Shown one piece after another: positions 21,531-31,565 of a DNA stretch of 41,244 bases. The stretch is from NCBI GenBank assembly GCA_024220525.1, contig JAMYWO010000127.1, positions 50,282-91,525 on the forward strand. Direction: 5' to 3'. The notes beneath the pieces are model-generated. The model did no database searches and was not told the DNA's origin. It worked only from the letters and a program-made list of their open reading frames with translations. Made by a program: the position numbers and the translations under genes. Each line of letters begins with the position of its first letter. The stretch's first letter is position 1. This stretch comes from Cochliopodium minus. Taxonomy: Eukaryota > Discosea > Himatismenida > Cochliopodiidae.

Positions 21531-22875
21531 ATGGACGATGACCTATCATTTCTCAATAATGTTTGGAAAGATATTTCTCCCTCGATATTAAAGGAGGGAA
21601 AATTATCCAAAGAAATTGCTCCTTCAGTTCTCAGATGCAACATTTTCAATGATAAATTTTGCGAGAAGATGAGAATGAGTTTTGAAAATATCAATTACGA
21701 TTTGAATGAGTATAAGAGGTATTTCATCGAATTGGAAAACATATTCAACAAAATTAATGATCATCCAGCCATGAAGATAATTTATAAAACCTCTTCAATC
21801 TATGCAATTGTAATTCAAAGAAATAATATTTGAAATTCAAAAATTATATTAATTTAATTCAAAAAAATTGTTAGAATTTAGGTTTTATTGGAGTTAAAAA
21901 GTTTGAAATAAATCATGGTGCTTTCGTAAAAAAAAAAGTGATTACAAGAAAAAATTTTTAATAACAAAATTTTCAAGGTTGTGAACGTCAATTTGGGATT
22001 GTACCCCATCAGCTTAGAAATTTCAACCAATAAATTCTCTTCAAGAAATTCAGAGTTTGAGGCTGAGAAAGTGAAATCTTTGAGTGATGAAAATATAATG
22101 AGTGAAAACGATAATGAGAAAATGCTTGATTATTTAGGAAGGTTCGAGACAATAAATCGTAAGGACAATCTTAATATTAATGTAAAATTGCCAAATCAAA
22201 AAGAAAAGAAAATTGATTACATTATTTAAATTAAAAATTTTTTTTCATTGAATAATTTAAAGGTTACAAGAAACAAAATAAAGCAGCTTAACAAAAAAAA
22301 CTTTTATGAAATTAACATGAAATCAAATGAGTCAATCATACACCGATGTGAGCAAGAAATTTCGACAAACCATACTCAGCCTTTAACATTATTAATAATT
22401 TATGACACACAATACGAACCCTTTAACTTTGGGAGCCTTCCCAATGTGTTGAAAATGAAGATTTTGATGTACTTGGATGAATTCACCATTTGTAATGTGG
22501 GCATGACTAACAAGGATAATCAAAATCTTGTTCGTCGTGATCTTTTTTGGGGTGATCTTTACTTTCAAGCTTTCGGAAATCCTTTTTTTGATTACAAACC
22601 TTATGTTCCTTTTCCAATCAAAGTAATTAATATTTTTTTTAATTTTTAAATCAATATTCTATTTTTTTTTTTAAAAGGGATTGACTAAAGTTACATTCCC
22701 TCTTGAAGACAAATTGTCTCAGAAAAATGATTGGAGATCCAAATACATAAAAAGAAGGATTCATGACATGAAGTCTGCTATTTATTTGAACTCTGATCAA
22801 GACAGAATTTTCAAGTACACTTTTGAAAAAAATCCTCCCCTCTTTTCCTTGAATCAATTTTGTTGCATTTTTTAA
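21531..22875 (+). CDS. F-box protein, 346 aa
   Basis: Four exons (21531-21809, 21978-22181, 22263-22622, 22678-22875), all at phase 0, give 347 codons. The F-box is internal (about residues 218-270): GSLPNVLKMKILMYLDEF, then ICNVGMTNKDNQNLVRRD with the typical LFWGDLYFQAFG that follows F-boxes in many protist proteins. The N-terminal ~215 residues (MDDDLSFLNNVWKDISPSI and onward) match nothing I recognise and are polar and acidic. The last ~65 residues are basic. A role as SCF adaptor is inferred from the F-box alone. It lies 158 bp downstream of another F-box gene on the same strand, but the two proteins are not obviously similar outside the F-box. Confidence 0.75.
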
Positions 22876-22904
22876 AAATAATTATTAAAATAAAAAATAA
22901 AAAA

Positions 22905-23553
22905 ATGAACAGTAATATTTCAAATGAAGAATTTAATTTTTATTTGGAAGCTTTGAATGAATCAAAATTGGTAATCATCTCATATCAATTTATCTCAAGA
23001 TTGTTTCAACAATAATTTTCCCCTTTTAGGGATTGGAAGAAAATGGGATTCCCATTGGATCCATTCTTGTTCATGATAAAAAGATAATAGGAAGAGGACA
23101 TAATCAAAGGATTCAGTATAAAAAATTTTTTTGAATTTTTTAATTTTTTAATTTTTTTTTTTTGATATATTTTTTTGTCAAACAGAAAAAAGAGCTCCAT
23201 ATTACATGGAGAGATGGATGCACTCGAGAAATCAGGTAGATTGAAAGCTGAAGTCTATCAAAACTCTGTTCTTTACACAACTCTTTCTCCCTGCAGTATG
23301 TGTTCCGGAGCGATTTTACTTTACAAAATACCCAAGGTCATAATTGGAGAAAACAGAAATTTTAAAGGTTAAAAATTTAAAAAAAAATTTGATAAAAATA
23401 AAAAATTTGTAACTAGGAGAAGAAGAGTTGTTGAAGCAAAGAGGTGTTGAAGTGATTGTTTTGGATCACAAAGAAACATATGAGATGATGGGGGAATTCA
23501 TAAAGAACAACCCAACCTTATGGAATGAGGATATTGGAGAAATTGATAAATAA
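22905..23553 (+). CDS. FCY1: Cytosine deaminase, yeast Fcy1 type, 156 aa
   Basis: Converts cytosine to uracil plus ammonia in pyrimidine salvage; cytosolic. Exons 22905-22970, 23030-23115, 23186-23367, 23417-23553 sum to 157 codons, close to the 158 residues of the yeast enzyme. Zinc ligands are visible: H58 and catalytic E60 in LHGEMDALE, C87 and C90 in LSPCSMCSGAILLY. Other family-specific stretches are GIPIGSILV, GRGHNQRIQ, SGRLKAEVY, VIIGENRNFKG and the C-terminal LWNEDIGE. The IGENxNFKG and WxEDIGE motifs separate it from tRNA adenosine deaminases and bacterial CodA. It sits 29 bp after the F-box gene. Confidence 0.96.
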
Positions 23554-23948
23554 AAATAAATTATCTTTAATTTTTAATTTTTTTCAAATATTAAAAATTT
23601 TTCAAACAAAAAAAACATCAATTAATAAGCTTTTCTTTCTCATTATCATTATTTTCTTCTTTCTCTGGCGGAACAACTATGAACAAGTCAAAAATCAATC
23701 CAATGTATCCAATTCTAAAAAAATTTTTAAAAAATTTAAAAATAAGTAAATAATAAATAAATAAATAAATAATCATTAAAAATAAAACTAAAAATGAAAA
23801 TAAAAATAAAACAATAATGAGAATTAAAATTACTTCTTAAAGATAAATGTTTAAAAAAATGAATAAAAAAAAAAAATAAAAGATAATAACTATTATAAAA
23901 AATTTTTTAAATATTAAAATAAAAACTTTTATAAAAATTATTTATTTT
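23554..23948. other. Convergent intergenic spacer, cytosine deaminase / SLC45-like
   Basis: This 395-bp A/T-rich spacer lies between two convergent genes. It contains TAAA repeats near 23748-23770 and several AATAAA-like signals on both strands. A 74-codon frame here is Phe/Ile/Lys-rich read-through of low-complexity DNA. No gene is supported. Confidence 0.6.
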
Positions 23949-26133
23949 TTACATTCCAGAAATTATCAGTCCTCCAGCAACTCTCTTGAAAATGTTGTCA
24001 ATAAACACGCCGCCAAGTAAATTGGATGTGAGCTGGCCAGAAACTTGGATGATGTTGAGGATTCCCAAATAAAGACCGTATTCTTCTTTTGTTACCCAAA
24101 GTCCCAACAATGCAAATGGCGCGGTGCAGTAAGTTGCATTCAAGATTCCTCCAGAACTAACCTGATTGAAACAGAATTTTTAATATTTTATAATTTTTTT
24201 TAATTTTTTATTCATTTATTTTAATTTATTTTAATTTTTTATTTTTTTATTCATTTAATCAAATGTTTATATTTTTATTTTTATTTTTATTTTTATTTTT
24301 AATGATTATTCATTCACTTATTTATTTTTAAATTTTTTAAATTTTTAATGTTATTTATTACAAGGGCCATTGCCCAACTTTTTTTGGCGAAATAAGTGAA
24401 GAGAGGCAAAAAAAGAGCAGTACTTCCAATCAAATTGGCAAAAAAATAATTAATTTTGATTCCTATAGTCTTGTGGATCAAGGGGAGAAGGAAAGCATAG
24501 ACACAACTCACTATTGAATTGATGGCCAAGCAAAGAGATCCTAGTAAAATTTGGATTAAAAAAAAAGAACCAATAAAATATTTTTTTATTTATTTTTATT
24601 TGTTTTTTATTTTTAATTAAATTTAAATTTAAATTTAAATTATTTTTATTTTTTATTTTAAAATTGTTTTAGATTTTTCAACTTTTTTTTATTTGTGTTA
24701 TTTTTATTTTACCATACTTCACCCCTTCGTTGTAGTTATTAACTATGACAGGGTTATTAGAATTGGGGTTTCCATGATAAACATCTTCGCCGACATAATC
24801 AGTATAAATATAATAATAAGGGCTGTACGCGGCCGAAGAAAAGAAATAGATGAGCATGATCCTGAAGACGGGAGAACTCATGTGTCTGACCCCTTTGTAC
24901 AGTTCCTTGAAGAAGGAGAATTTCTTTTCGGTTTTTTGTTCGTTGTGCTTTTCTTTGGTTGTTAACAATGTGATTGTGGTGGTGATTATCATAAATACGA
25001 TGCATATATAACATATTCCCTGTGAATTACCTAAATTTAAAAAGTTAAGATTGAATATAATTTTTAAAAATGTATTTTAATTATTGTTATTTTTTTAAAA
25101 TCAAATAAATTTACATAAATCAAATAAAATTTCAAATTAAAAAATTTAAAATAAAATAAATTTCAAATCGAATAAATTTACATAAATCAAATAAAATTTT
25201 CATCATCAAATTCTATGAAAATTAATTTCTGTTGATTAAAATTTCTTCAAACAATATTTTTTTTATATTTTATTAAAATCTTTTATTCAAAATGAATATG
25301 ATTTCAATTAATTTTAAAATTATAACAGAAAAAATTTTTATTTTGTTCTTACTCGAAAAAATTTTCAGTTTAGTGAGATTGACCCACCCAAACACAAATG
25401 CAAGGAAAAAAGAAGCAGTGTTCATAATTGTTATCACGCTTGTACCTCTGTTCACATCCGTAGTAGTTTCACAGCAATCCAGCAACAGAGCTATGGATGT
25501 GGGTTGCATGATGTTCAGTCCTATGTTCATCACCCATAAAAACGACACTGATATTCCTATCGCATATTTTTTTGTTGTTGTAGTGTCACCAAGCCATTTG
25601 CCAATGGTAATGGAATTTCCAAATATCTAAGATAAATTAAACATATTTTTATTATAATTTTATTATCTTACAAAATATCCAATGATGGTACAGATCAATC
25701 CTGTTTTGTCCAGTTAATATATGATAATTTATTATTTAATTAAATAAAAACCTCCAAGTATAAATGGTCTTCTTCTCCCCCATTTGCTTTTATTTGAATC
25801 ACTAAACGTTCCAACTATCACTTGTAACAAACCAGGTCTATCAAAAATGTATATGAATATGAAATTTATATTTGATGTGGTAAATTTACACAGGTCCTAG
25901 GATTCATCATAAGATGATATATAGTTGATCTAATGATTAATTTGGGAAATCTTCTCACCTGCAAGCCATGCAAGAGAACTCCAAAAATGTGATAATCCCA
26001 GTGAGATGAATACTGGCGTGACAAAGATATATTGAGCAGCAAATCCAAAATTCAATGCTGCATTTGCACTCGCCAGAAGATACAATTTGATATATCCAAG
26101 ATCTTTTTTGATAGGAATATCTGTTGTATCCAT
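23949..26133 (-). CDS. SLC45/sucrose-carrier-like MFS transporter, 426 aa
   Basis: Eight exons (25959-26133, 25890-25896, 25752-25837, 25672-25700, 25353-25626, 24713-25030, 24362-24540, 23949-24161) total 427 codons with every phase matching. The family (GPH/SLC45 branch of the major facilitator superfamily) moves sugars with protons. Signatures: FVTPVFISLGLSHF in TM2, then WLAGPVPGLLQVIVGTFSD followed by the loop WGRRRPFILGG, and a second-half TYCTAPFALLG. About 10-12 hydrophobic helices are visible. The 7-nt exon is needed to write AGPVPG. A 69-bp dispersed repeat lies in the 322-nt intron 25031-25352. Substrate and membrane are unknown. It is divergent from the phospholipase B-like gene. 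Confidence 0.9.
25241..25309 (+). repeat. 69-bp dispersed repeat, copy 2, in an SLC45 intron
   Basis: Second copy of the element at 12960-13028, same orientation, two mismatches. It lies inside intron 25031-25352 of the SLC45-like gene. Similarity stops sharply on both sides. No flanking direct repeats are evident. Confidence 0.85.
25890..25896 (-). other. 7-nt microexon (GACCTGT)
   Basis: On the minus strand the order is CCTAG|GACCTGT|GTAAATTT. It enters after one base of a Gly codon and leaves two bases of a Val codon, giving WLAG-PV-PGLLQ, the conserved loop of SLC45/sucrose carriers. Without it the frame is lost. Donor and acceptor match the consensus of the other introns here. Confidence 0.88.
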
Positions 26134-26243
26134 TTTTTTTAAAATTTCGCAATTTAATTTCAACCCAATATGCAGATCAAAAAAGATATATAGGTATTCT
26201 TTGTTGATGAAATTTAGGCTTATTTCAATTATAAATAAAAAAA
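26134..26243. promoter_or_regulatory. 110-bp divergent region, SLC45-like / phospholipase B-like
   Basis: The start codons at 26133 (-) and 26244 (+) are 110 bp apart and transcribed away from each other, so the two promoters share this region. A TATATAGG-like stretch lies at about 26187. The function is inferred from position only. Confidence 0.55.
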
Positions 26244-28574
26244 ATGAAAAATGAACACATAAATTTGCTTATATTTTTTCTTTTCTTTCTTTTCATCTCA
26301 TGTCATGAATCCAATTATGAAAATTTGAGATTAAGTATGGAAGAAAAGAGGTGGCTGTCTTCATCATCCAGGACAGATATCAATGGATGGATTCATATTG
26401 TGGTGAATGGGGATCCATATGCCAGGGGATTCCAAGTGAATATCCAATTATAAAAAATATGTAATATTTAATTTAATTTAAACATTAATTCTTAGTATGG
26501 TTATTTGACATCCAAAGAATTTGCAGAAGCATGGAATGTATTTGATGCATTAACATATCAAGGTATATCTTATTTTTTTTTTTTTTTTCATGAAGATTCA
26601 TTTAAATAGGCTATGGTATGAAAATGTCCTTCTACAATGAAAAATCAATTCAAATGCACAAAAAAATGATCCCAATTGAATATCTGGATGAGATGAAAGG
26701 TGAAATATATCCCAATAATTTATAAAACTAAATTCAAAATTGAATTAATTAAAAAAAATAGGGATTGCTGATGGGATAACAAAAGGTGGATATATGAATG
26801 TTACATTAGATAATATAATTGCATGGAATGATTATCAAGAGATGGTGAGAAATTTCAATTGAATTTAATAATTTATAAAATAATTCAAAATTTCTTTTTG
26901 AAGACTTTGTATTGGTGGCCTACTGTCCAATCTAATTACACCAACACCCAAAGTACCTCTAGTTTTGGCAAGAGGTTTGCAAAGGGAGGGCATTGCTCTG
27001 CTTTTGCTGCAACAGGAAACGCGACACAAGACGGAAAAATAGTAATCGCCCATACAACTTTTGTTGATTTTTGGCAAGGTAAAGATTATTTCAGAACCAC
27101 AAATATTGAACTCTTTTAAACAAGTGTATTTCAAAAAAAGAATTTTTAAATTTTTTTTTTATGTAACTGTTTCAATTTTTCAATTAATTTAATTATTTCA
27201 AGAAATTTGATATTTCAAATAAACTGAAATTTCTTAGCAACAAATTTTCGAGATTTGTTAATTTCTTTAAAATTAAAATTAAAATTCTTTTTAAAATTAA
27301 AATAGGACAATATTTCAATGTAATGCTCGATATGACACCAACAAACGGAAATAGAATGGTGTTCCAAGTAACTGTAGGCTGGATAGCTTCGTTTTCTGAC
27401 TTTTGGGTGACATCAGGAGGCTTGATCATTGTGGAAACTTCTCTCGTCAATTATTTTGGTTACGACACAACCAAAATGCCCGAGTGGGTTCGTAATAGAG
27501 ATGCAGCTCAATACTCTGATTCAATTGATGGCTGGGTAAGTCGTCTAAATAATGGGAATGACGGTAATTTGTTTTTTATTTCATTTTCTATTTTTGTTTA
27601 TTTTTATTTATTAAACATTTTAAATCTTTTAAATCTTAACATTTTTATTTTATAATAAAGGAGCGTTTGCCAACCAATGGCTCGTTGGAGACATCAAAAC
27701 TAATGAAATTGCAATTTATGAGCAAGGGTTACTCTACCAGAGTTTTAGCAAGAAATCAGATGGATATCTTTTTTCAATCAATTCTCCTTTTGACCCACAA
27801 ATACGCCATTTGGGTATATTTTTTGATTTTAAAAAATTTAATTACAATGAAGTAAATATTTGAATTAGAATGTAAAGACACTGGCTTCAGTGATATCAGA
27901 CAAGTTGTAGGTGCAAGAAAAGTGAGATTTCCAGAGCTTTTGAATAAAAATTTTGGAAAGATAAATGGCTCTATTGCTCAATCAATTATTTCAGAGTAAA
28001 AAAATTTTTTTTTTTAAATTTTTTTTTAAAAATTTTCTTTAAAAAAAGCACCTATGACCCTTATTTAAAAAAAGAAAATCCTTCTGGTCGTTGTATTTGT
28101 GCTCATTTTGATGCTGATCCTCAATACTATTGTTCAGATCCTAATGCAGGCTGGTGAAAATTTTAATAAAATTTTATTACTAAAACTAACAAAAAATATC
28201 AACAGGAATGGTACATCATTTTATTTTAAAAATATTAATTCGATAATAAATTTAATTTTTAAAAGTTCCATTTTACCCAGCTGGATCTATTGATGGAAAG
28301 TATTCAACTTCATCTTTAGCTGCTAACATGTCCGTTTGGTAAAACAACAATGTTTATTTAAAAACTAATTTTGTGGTTTGTAATAGGGGTAAAATAAAAA
28401 AAAATTTTTTTACCAAAATCTGAAATATTTTGTTACTTTTTAGCTCGCTTTGGAAGGGCCGATGGAGTTCCTTTTGATTCAGAATCCTTTTTTCAACAAA
28501 ATCCTCAATGGGACTGGCAAAAACCTTTTTTAAAAAGCCGTCCAAGCCAACCTTGGACTTTTTTTGGGAATTAA
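26244..28574 (+). CDS. Phospholipase B-like (PLBD/LAMA) hydrolase, 486 aa, 13 exons
   Basis: Exons 26244-26435, 26496-26562, 26610-26699, 26762-26844, 26904-27078, 27306-27563, 27661-27813, 27869-27995, 28049-28153, 28206-28210, 28266-28338, 28387-28388, 28444-28574 sum to 487 codons. A signal peptide is clear (NLLIFFLFFLFISC), so the protein is secreted or lysosomal. Family features: GDPYARGFQYGYL near the N-terminus, the N-terminal-nucleophile cysteine in GGHCSAFAATG (about C175), IVIAHTTFVDFWQG, YTTLVETSL-type segment GGLIIVETSLVNYFGY, WVGDIKTNEIAIYEQ-like core, and the C-terminal FGRADGVPFDSESF ending QPWTFFGN. Members are Ntn hydrolases matured by self-cleavage and active on phospholipid acyl or amide bonds. 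Two microexons (5 and 2 nt) are required. Confidence 0.9.
28206..28210 (+). other. 5-nt microexon (GAATG)
   Basis: The order is CAACAG|GAATG|GTACATC. It receives two bases (TG) of a Trp codon and gives one base of the next Val, producing GW-N-VPFYPAGSIDGK. Reading on past the donor soon leaves the family pattern and meets a stop. The frame downstream needs exactly this length modulo 3. Confidence 0.75.
28387..28388 (+). other. Candidate 2-nt microexon (GG)
   Basis: Between exons ending TCCGTTTG|GTAAAA (28338) and starting TTTTTAG|CTCGCTTTGG (28444), direct joining gives the wrong frame and an early stop. Inside lies TAATAG|GG|GTAAAATAAA, a full acceptor and donor two bases apart. Using it gives SVWARFGRADG in frame, with introns of 48 and 55 nt, typical sizes here. 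A sequencing indel is the alternative. Confidence 0.6.
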
Positions 28575-29805
28575 ATAAACATTTTGAGAGCAAAGAAGAA
28601 AATTTTTTTCAAATGATCAAAATTTTAAAAAAAGCATATATATATCTTTAAATTTTGAAACATTAAAGGAAAATGATTTAAAATAGAATATACAATTCTC
28701 AAAAGAAAAAAATCTCATTATTATTATGGTTTCATGATTTGCAAAATCTTGAATTTTTCGAAATTTCTTAGCATCAAATTTTGAGTTCTGTTTATATCAG
28801 AGCATTTCAAGTATAATGCTTAAAATCATTGTTTTTATTTTTTTCATTGAAATCACTTTCTTTATAATGCATTCAAAAAATTTTAGTGTGGGTGCTCATT
28901 ATGCCCGAGAATAACATATCTTAATTAGAAAGAAAATTATTTTATTTTTTGTTTTAATTTCAATGCGATTATTGGTTTTTAACTCGATTAAGTTTATAAT
29001 AAAATGGAGGGATCGAAAAAAATTTTATAATCTCGAATAAAACAAACTTTGGAATTATAAACTCCCAAAGAGATTGTTTGCTTTTCAAACATTTTACTAG
29101 TATCAAAACTTTTTCTTTAAAGTGAGCCAAAAAATGTGAATGCTTCTCTGGTTTCCATTTTTTTGACTTTATTAGTTTATAAATGAATATTATTTACAAA
29201 ATGAAAAGAATTGAAAAAAAATAAAAAAAAGTTTGTCATTTGAGGTAAAAATACTATATCCTTTTCTATCTCATCCTAATCATACAAATATACAAATTTA
29301 TTTTCCCTTATAAATAATGAATTCCTCTTAAAAGCTTTTATTTTTTTATACAACCATTATTCTTTTTTCAATAGCTCTATTTATAAATTATGATTGTTGC
29401 TTTTGATTATAAAGAAATATGAGTGATAATATTTAAATTATTATTTCATTTTTTCTATAAAGAATATTATTATCGTGTATAAATTCGGCATCTTTTCAAT
29501 ATCTCACAAATATATTCGACATCTTTTGAATTATGTATCAAAATAAAAATGCATTTCGATAAATATTTTGAATGAAAGGATGCACCAAATATAGTTCCTT
29601 CTCTTTTATATTAATTTTTTTGATATGGTGGAAGGATTTTTTTGATTCTTTTTTATCTAAATAATTAATAATACAAAAATATTTAAATACATAAAAAACT
29701 AATAATTTTACGAAATATTAATGTTTCCATCTTTTGCAAAATACTTTTCTTCTAAAATTTAATTTTATTATTTTTACATTTTTTTTACAATAAAAAGAAT
29801 TCAAA
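28575..29805. other. 1.2-kb intergenic region holding a MITE-like element
   Basis: The longest gene-free stretch in the window. Apart from the MITE-like element at 28998-29173, it shows a small near-duplicate (TTCGGCATCTTTTCAAT and TTCGACATCTTTTGAAT, about 29480-29535). The last ~100 bp upstream of 29806 are the likely RCC1-like promoter. No tRNA, rRNA or convincing open frame is seen. Confidence 0.6.
28998..29173 (-). mobile_element. MITE-like ~176-bp dispersed element, copy 2, with 7-bp target duplication
   Basis: Inverted relative to copy 1 at 16322-16500 and ~90-93% identical by eye. The ends AATAAAATGG and GACTTTATT form a short imperfect inverted repeat. A perfect direct repeat AGTTTAT flanks it at 28991-28997 and 29174-29180, as expected of a target-site duplication. 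It has no coding capacity, so it would be a non-autonomous DNA element mobilised in trans. The transposase family is unknown. Confidence 0.78.
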
Positions 29806-31565
29806 ATGAAACAAAGCTCTACTTCTTGTTTTTCTGACCACAATATTTTCTTTAAAGGTAATTCAAATAAAAATAAAATAAATAAAATGAATAATGAAAA
29901 ATATTAAAAATAAAAATATTAAAAATAAAAATATTAAAAATAAAATTTAAACAAAATAAATAATTATTGATAAAATGAAATAATAAAAAATATAATAAAA
30001 AATAATAATTAAAACAAATTTAGAAAATGGAGATGTTTATTCATTTGGACATAACGGTCAAGGACAATGTGGAACAGGATATATGGGCCATGTGCAAACA
30101 CCTACTAAAATAATGAATAATCCCAAAATAAAATCTATTGTCTTGGGAGTGTATAATTCTTTTTATTTGGAAAGTAAATTATATTGTTTTATTGTTTTAA
30201 TTTTTTCTTTATTTTTTATTTATTGTTTTAATTTTTTCTTTATTTATAATTTAAATTTTAGTTTCTTATTTTTATTTTTATTTTATTTATCTTTTTTATC
30301 TTTTTTTATTTTCTGATCCGAGATGATGGAAATTTGTATGGATGTGGTAATTTCATTTCAAAAATAATGTGTTTTTTTTGTATTTTTATTTTATTTAAAA
30401 TTTTATTTTAAGGGAGGAATGATTGTGGACAATTAGGAATAAAAAATAATAAAACAAATTTATCAACATTTACACTCATTTCTTCTAATGTTACTCAAGT
30501 TTGTGCTTCTCATCTACTCTCTATTATTCAAAAAGGTAATTTAAATCTTTTTTTTTTTGAAAATATTTTTTATTTATACAAATTATTTTTTGCTAAATTA
30601 TTTTTTATTTTTATTTTATTATTTTAAAATTTTGGAATATTTTTTATCATTTTTTTTTTATTAAACTTTGAATTTTTTGTTAAAAAATATTCAATATTTT
30701 TTTAATTTTTTATCTTGTTTGGAAGGTGTAGATTTTAAAAAATTATTATTATTTTCTCTTTTTTTTTTTTTTATTTATTCATTTTAGATTTTTTATTTTT
30801 CAATAATTTTTTATTTTTTTTTTTAAAAGATGATGGGAAAATATATTGGAGTGGAAATTGGAATGGATTAAGACAAAGTGATGGTTTTACAGAAATAAAT
30901 ATTGATAATGTCATCTATTTTTCTTGTGGATACGAGCATGCTTTGTTTTTAAAAAGTAAACAAAAAAATCAAAAATAAAAAATTAATTAAATAAAAAATA
31001 TTTTAAAAAATAAAAGAAAATTTACATTTATTTACAAAATTAAAAAATAAATTAAAAAAATCATTAATTAATAAATAAATTGAAATAATTATTGAAAAAT
31101 AAATTTAAGTTAAAGATTAAAAAAGTTAATAAAAAATAAAAAAAATAAAAAATCAAAAAATAAAAAAATAATTATTTTTGATTTTACAAAAAATAAAATA
31201 TTTTTTTTACAAAAGAAAATGGAGAAGTATGGGTGATGGGAAATAATAATTATGGACAATGTGGATTTGAACCAACAGTAAGTGTTGTAGATGTTCCTTG
31301 TCTTTTATTAACATATCCTAATATTCTTTCTATTTCTTGTGGATATTATTCTTCTTTCATTTTAACTCGTAAAAAAAATTATTTAAAATAAATAAAATAA
31401 ATTTGATAAATTTGATAAATTTGATAAATAAAATAAATTTGATAAATAAAATAAATTTGATAAATTTGATAAATANCTTCAAAAATCAATTTGTTAGATT
31501 CAAATCTTTCAAGTGATCCCAATTCTCCTTCCCTTGAATCTCCCAAATTAAAAAGCTCAATTTGA
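29806..31565 (+). CDS. RCC1-repeat protein, small, 231 aa
   Basis: Exons 29806-29857, 30024-30173, 30323-30346, 30413-30535, 30830-30955, 31216-31368 and probably 31498-31565 give 232 codons. RCC1 blades are plain: ENGDVYSFGHNGQGQCGTG, NDGNLYGCGRNDCGQLGI, DDGKIYWSGNWNGLRQS and ENGEVWVMGNNNYGQCGF, each followed by a VxxVSCGYxHxLxL-type strand (YFSCGYEHALFL, SISCGYYSSFIL). Four to five blades are encoded against seven in a full RCC1 propeller, so it may be an incomplete or assembling propeller. RCC1-like domains serve as GTPase exchange factors or protein scaffolds; which is open. The last exon (ends KSSI) is less certain because an N lies in the preceding intron and an antisense frame overlaps it. 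Confidence 0.85.
31476..31476. other. Undetermined base inside an RCC1 intron
   Basis: A single N interrupts TAAATTTGA repeats between the sixth RCC1 exon and a phase-compatible last exon. It may hide an unsized gap in repeat DNA. Confidence 0.6.

Noticed and set aside
23525-23749. 74-codon plus-strand frame after the cytosine deaminase
   Set aside because: Starts inside the last deaminase exon in another frame and continues into A/T-rich spacer; Phe/Ile/Lys-rich filler.
24693-24965. 90-codon plus-strand frame
   Set aside because: Antisense to the SLC45-like exon 24713-25030, which is supported by family motifs and phase.
27225-28790. Possible third dispersed repeat: GAAATTTCTTAGCA-CAAATTTT at about 27227 and 28757
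   Set aside because: Only ~25 bp alike, with no shared flanks; too short to separate from chance in AT-rich DNA.
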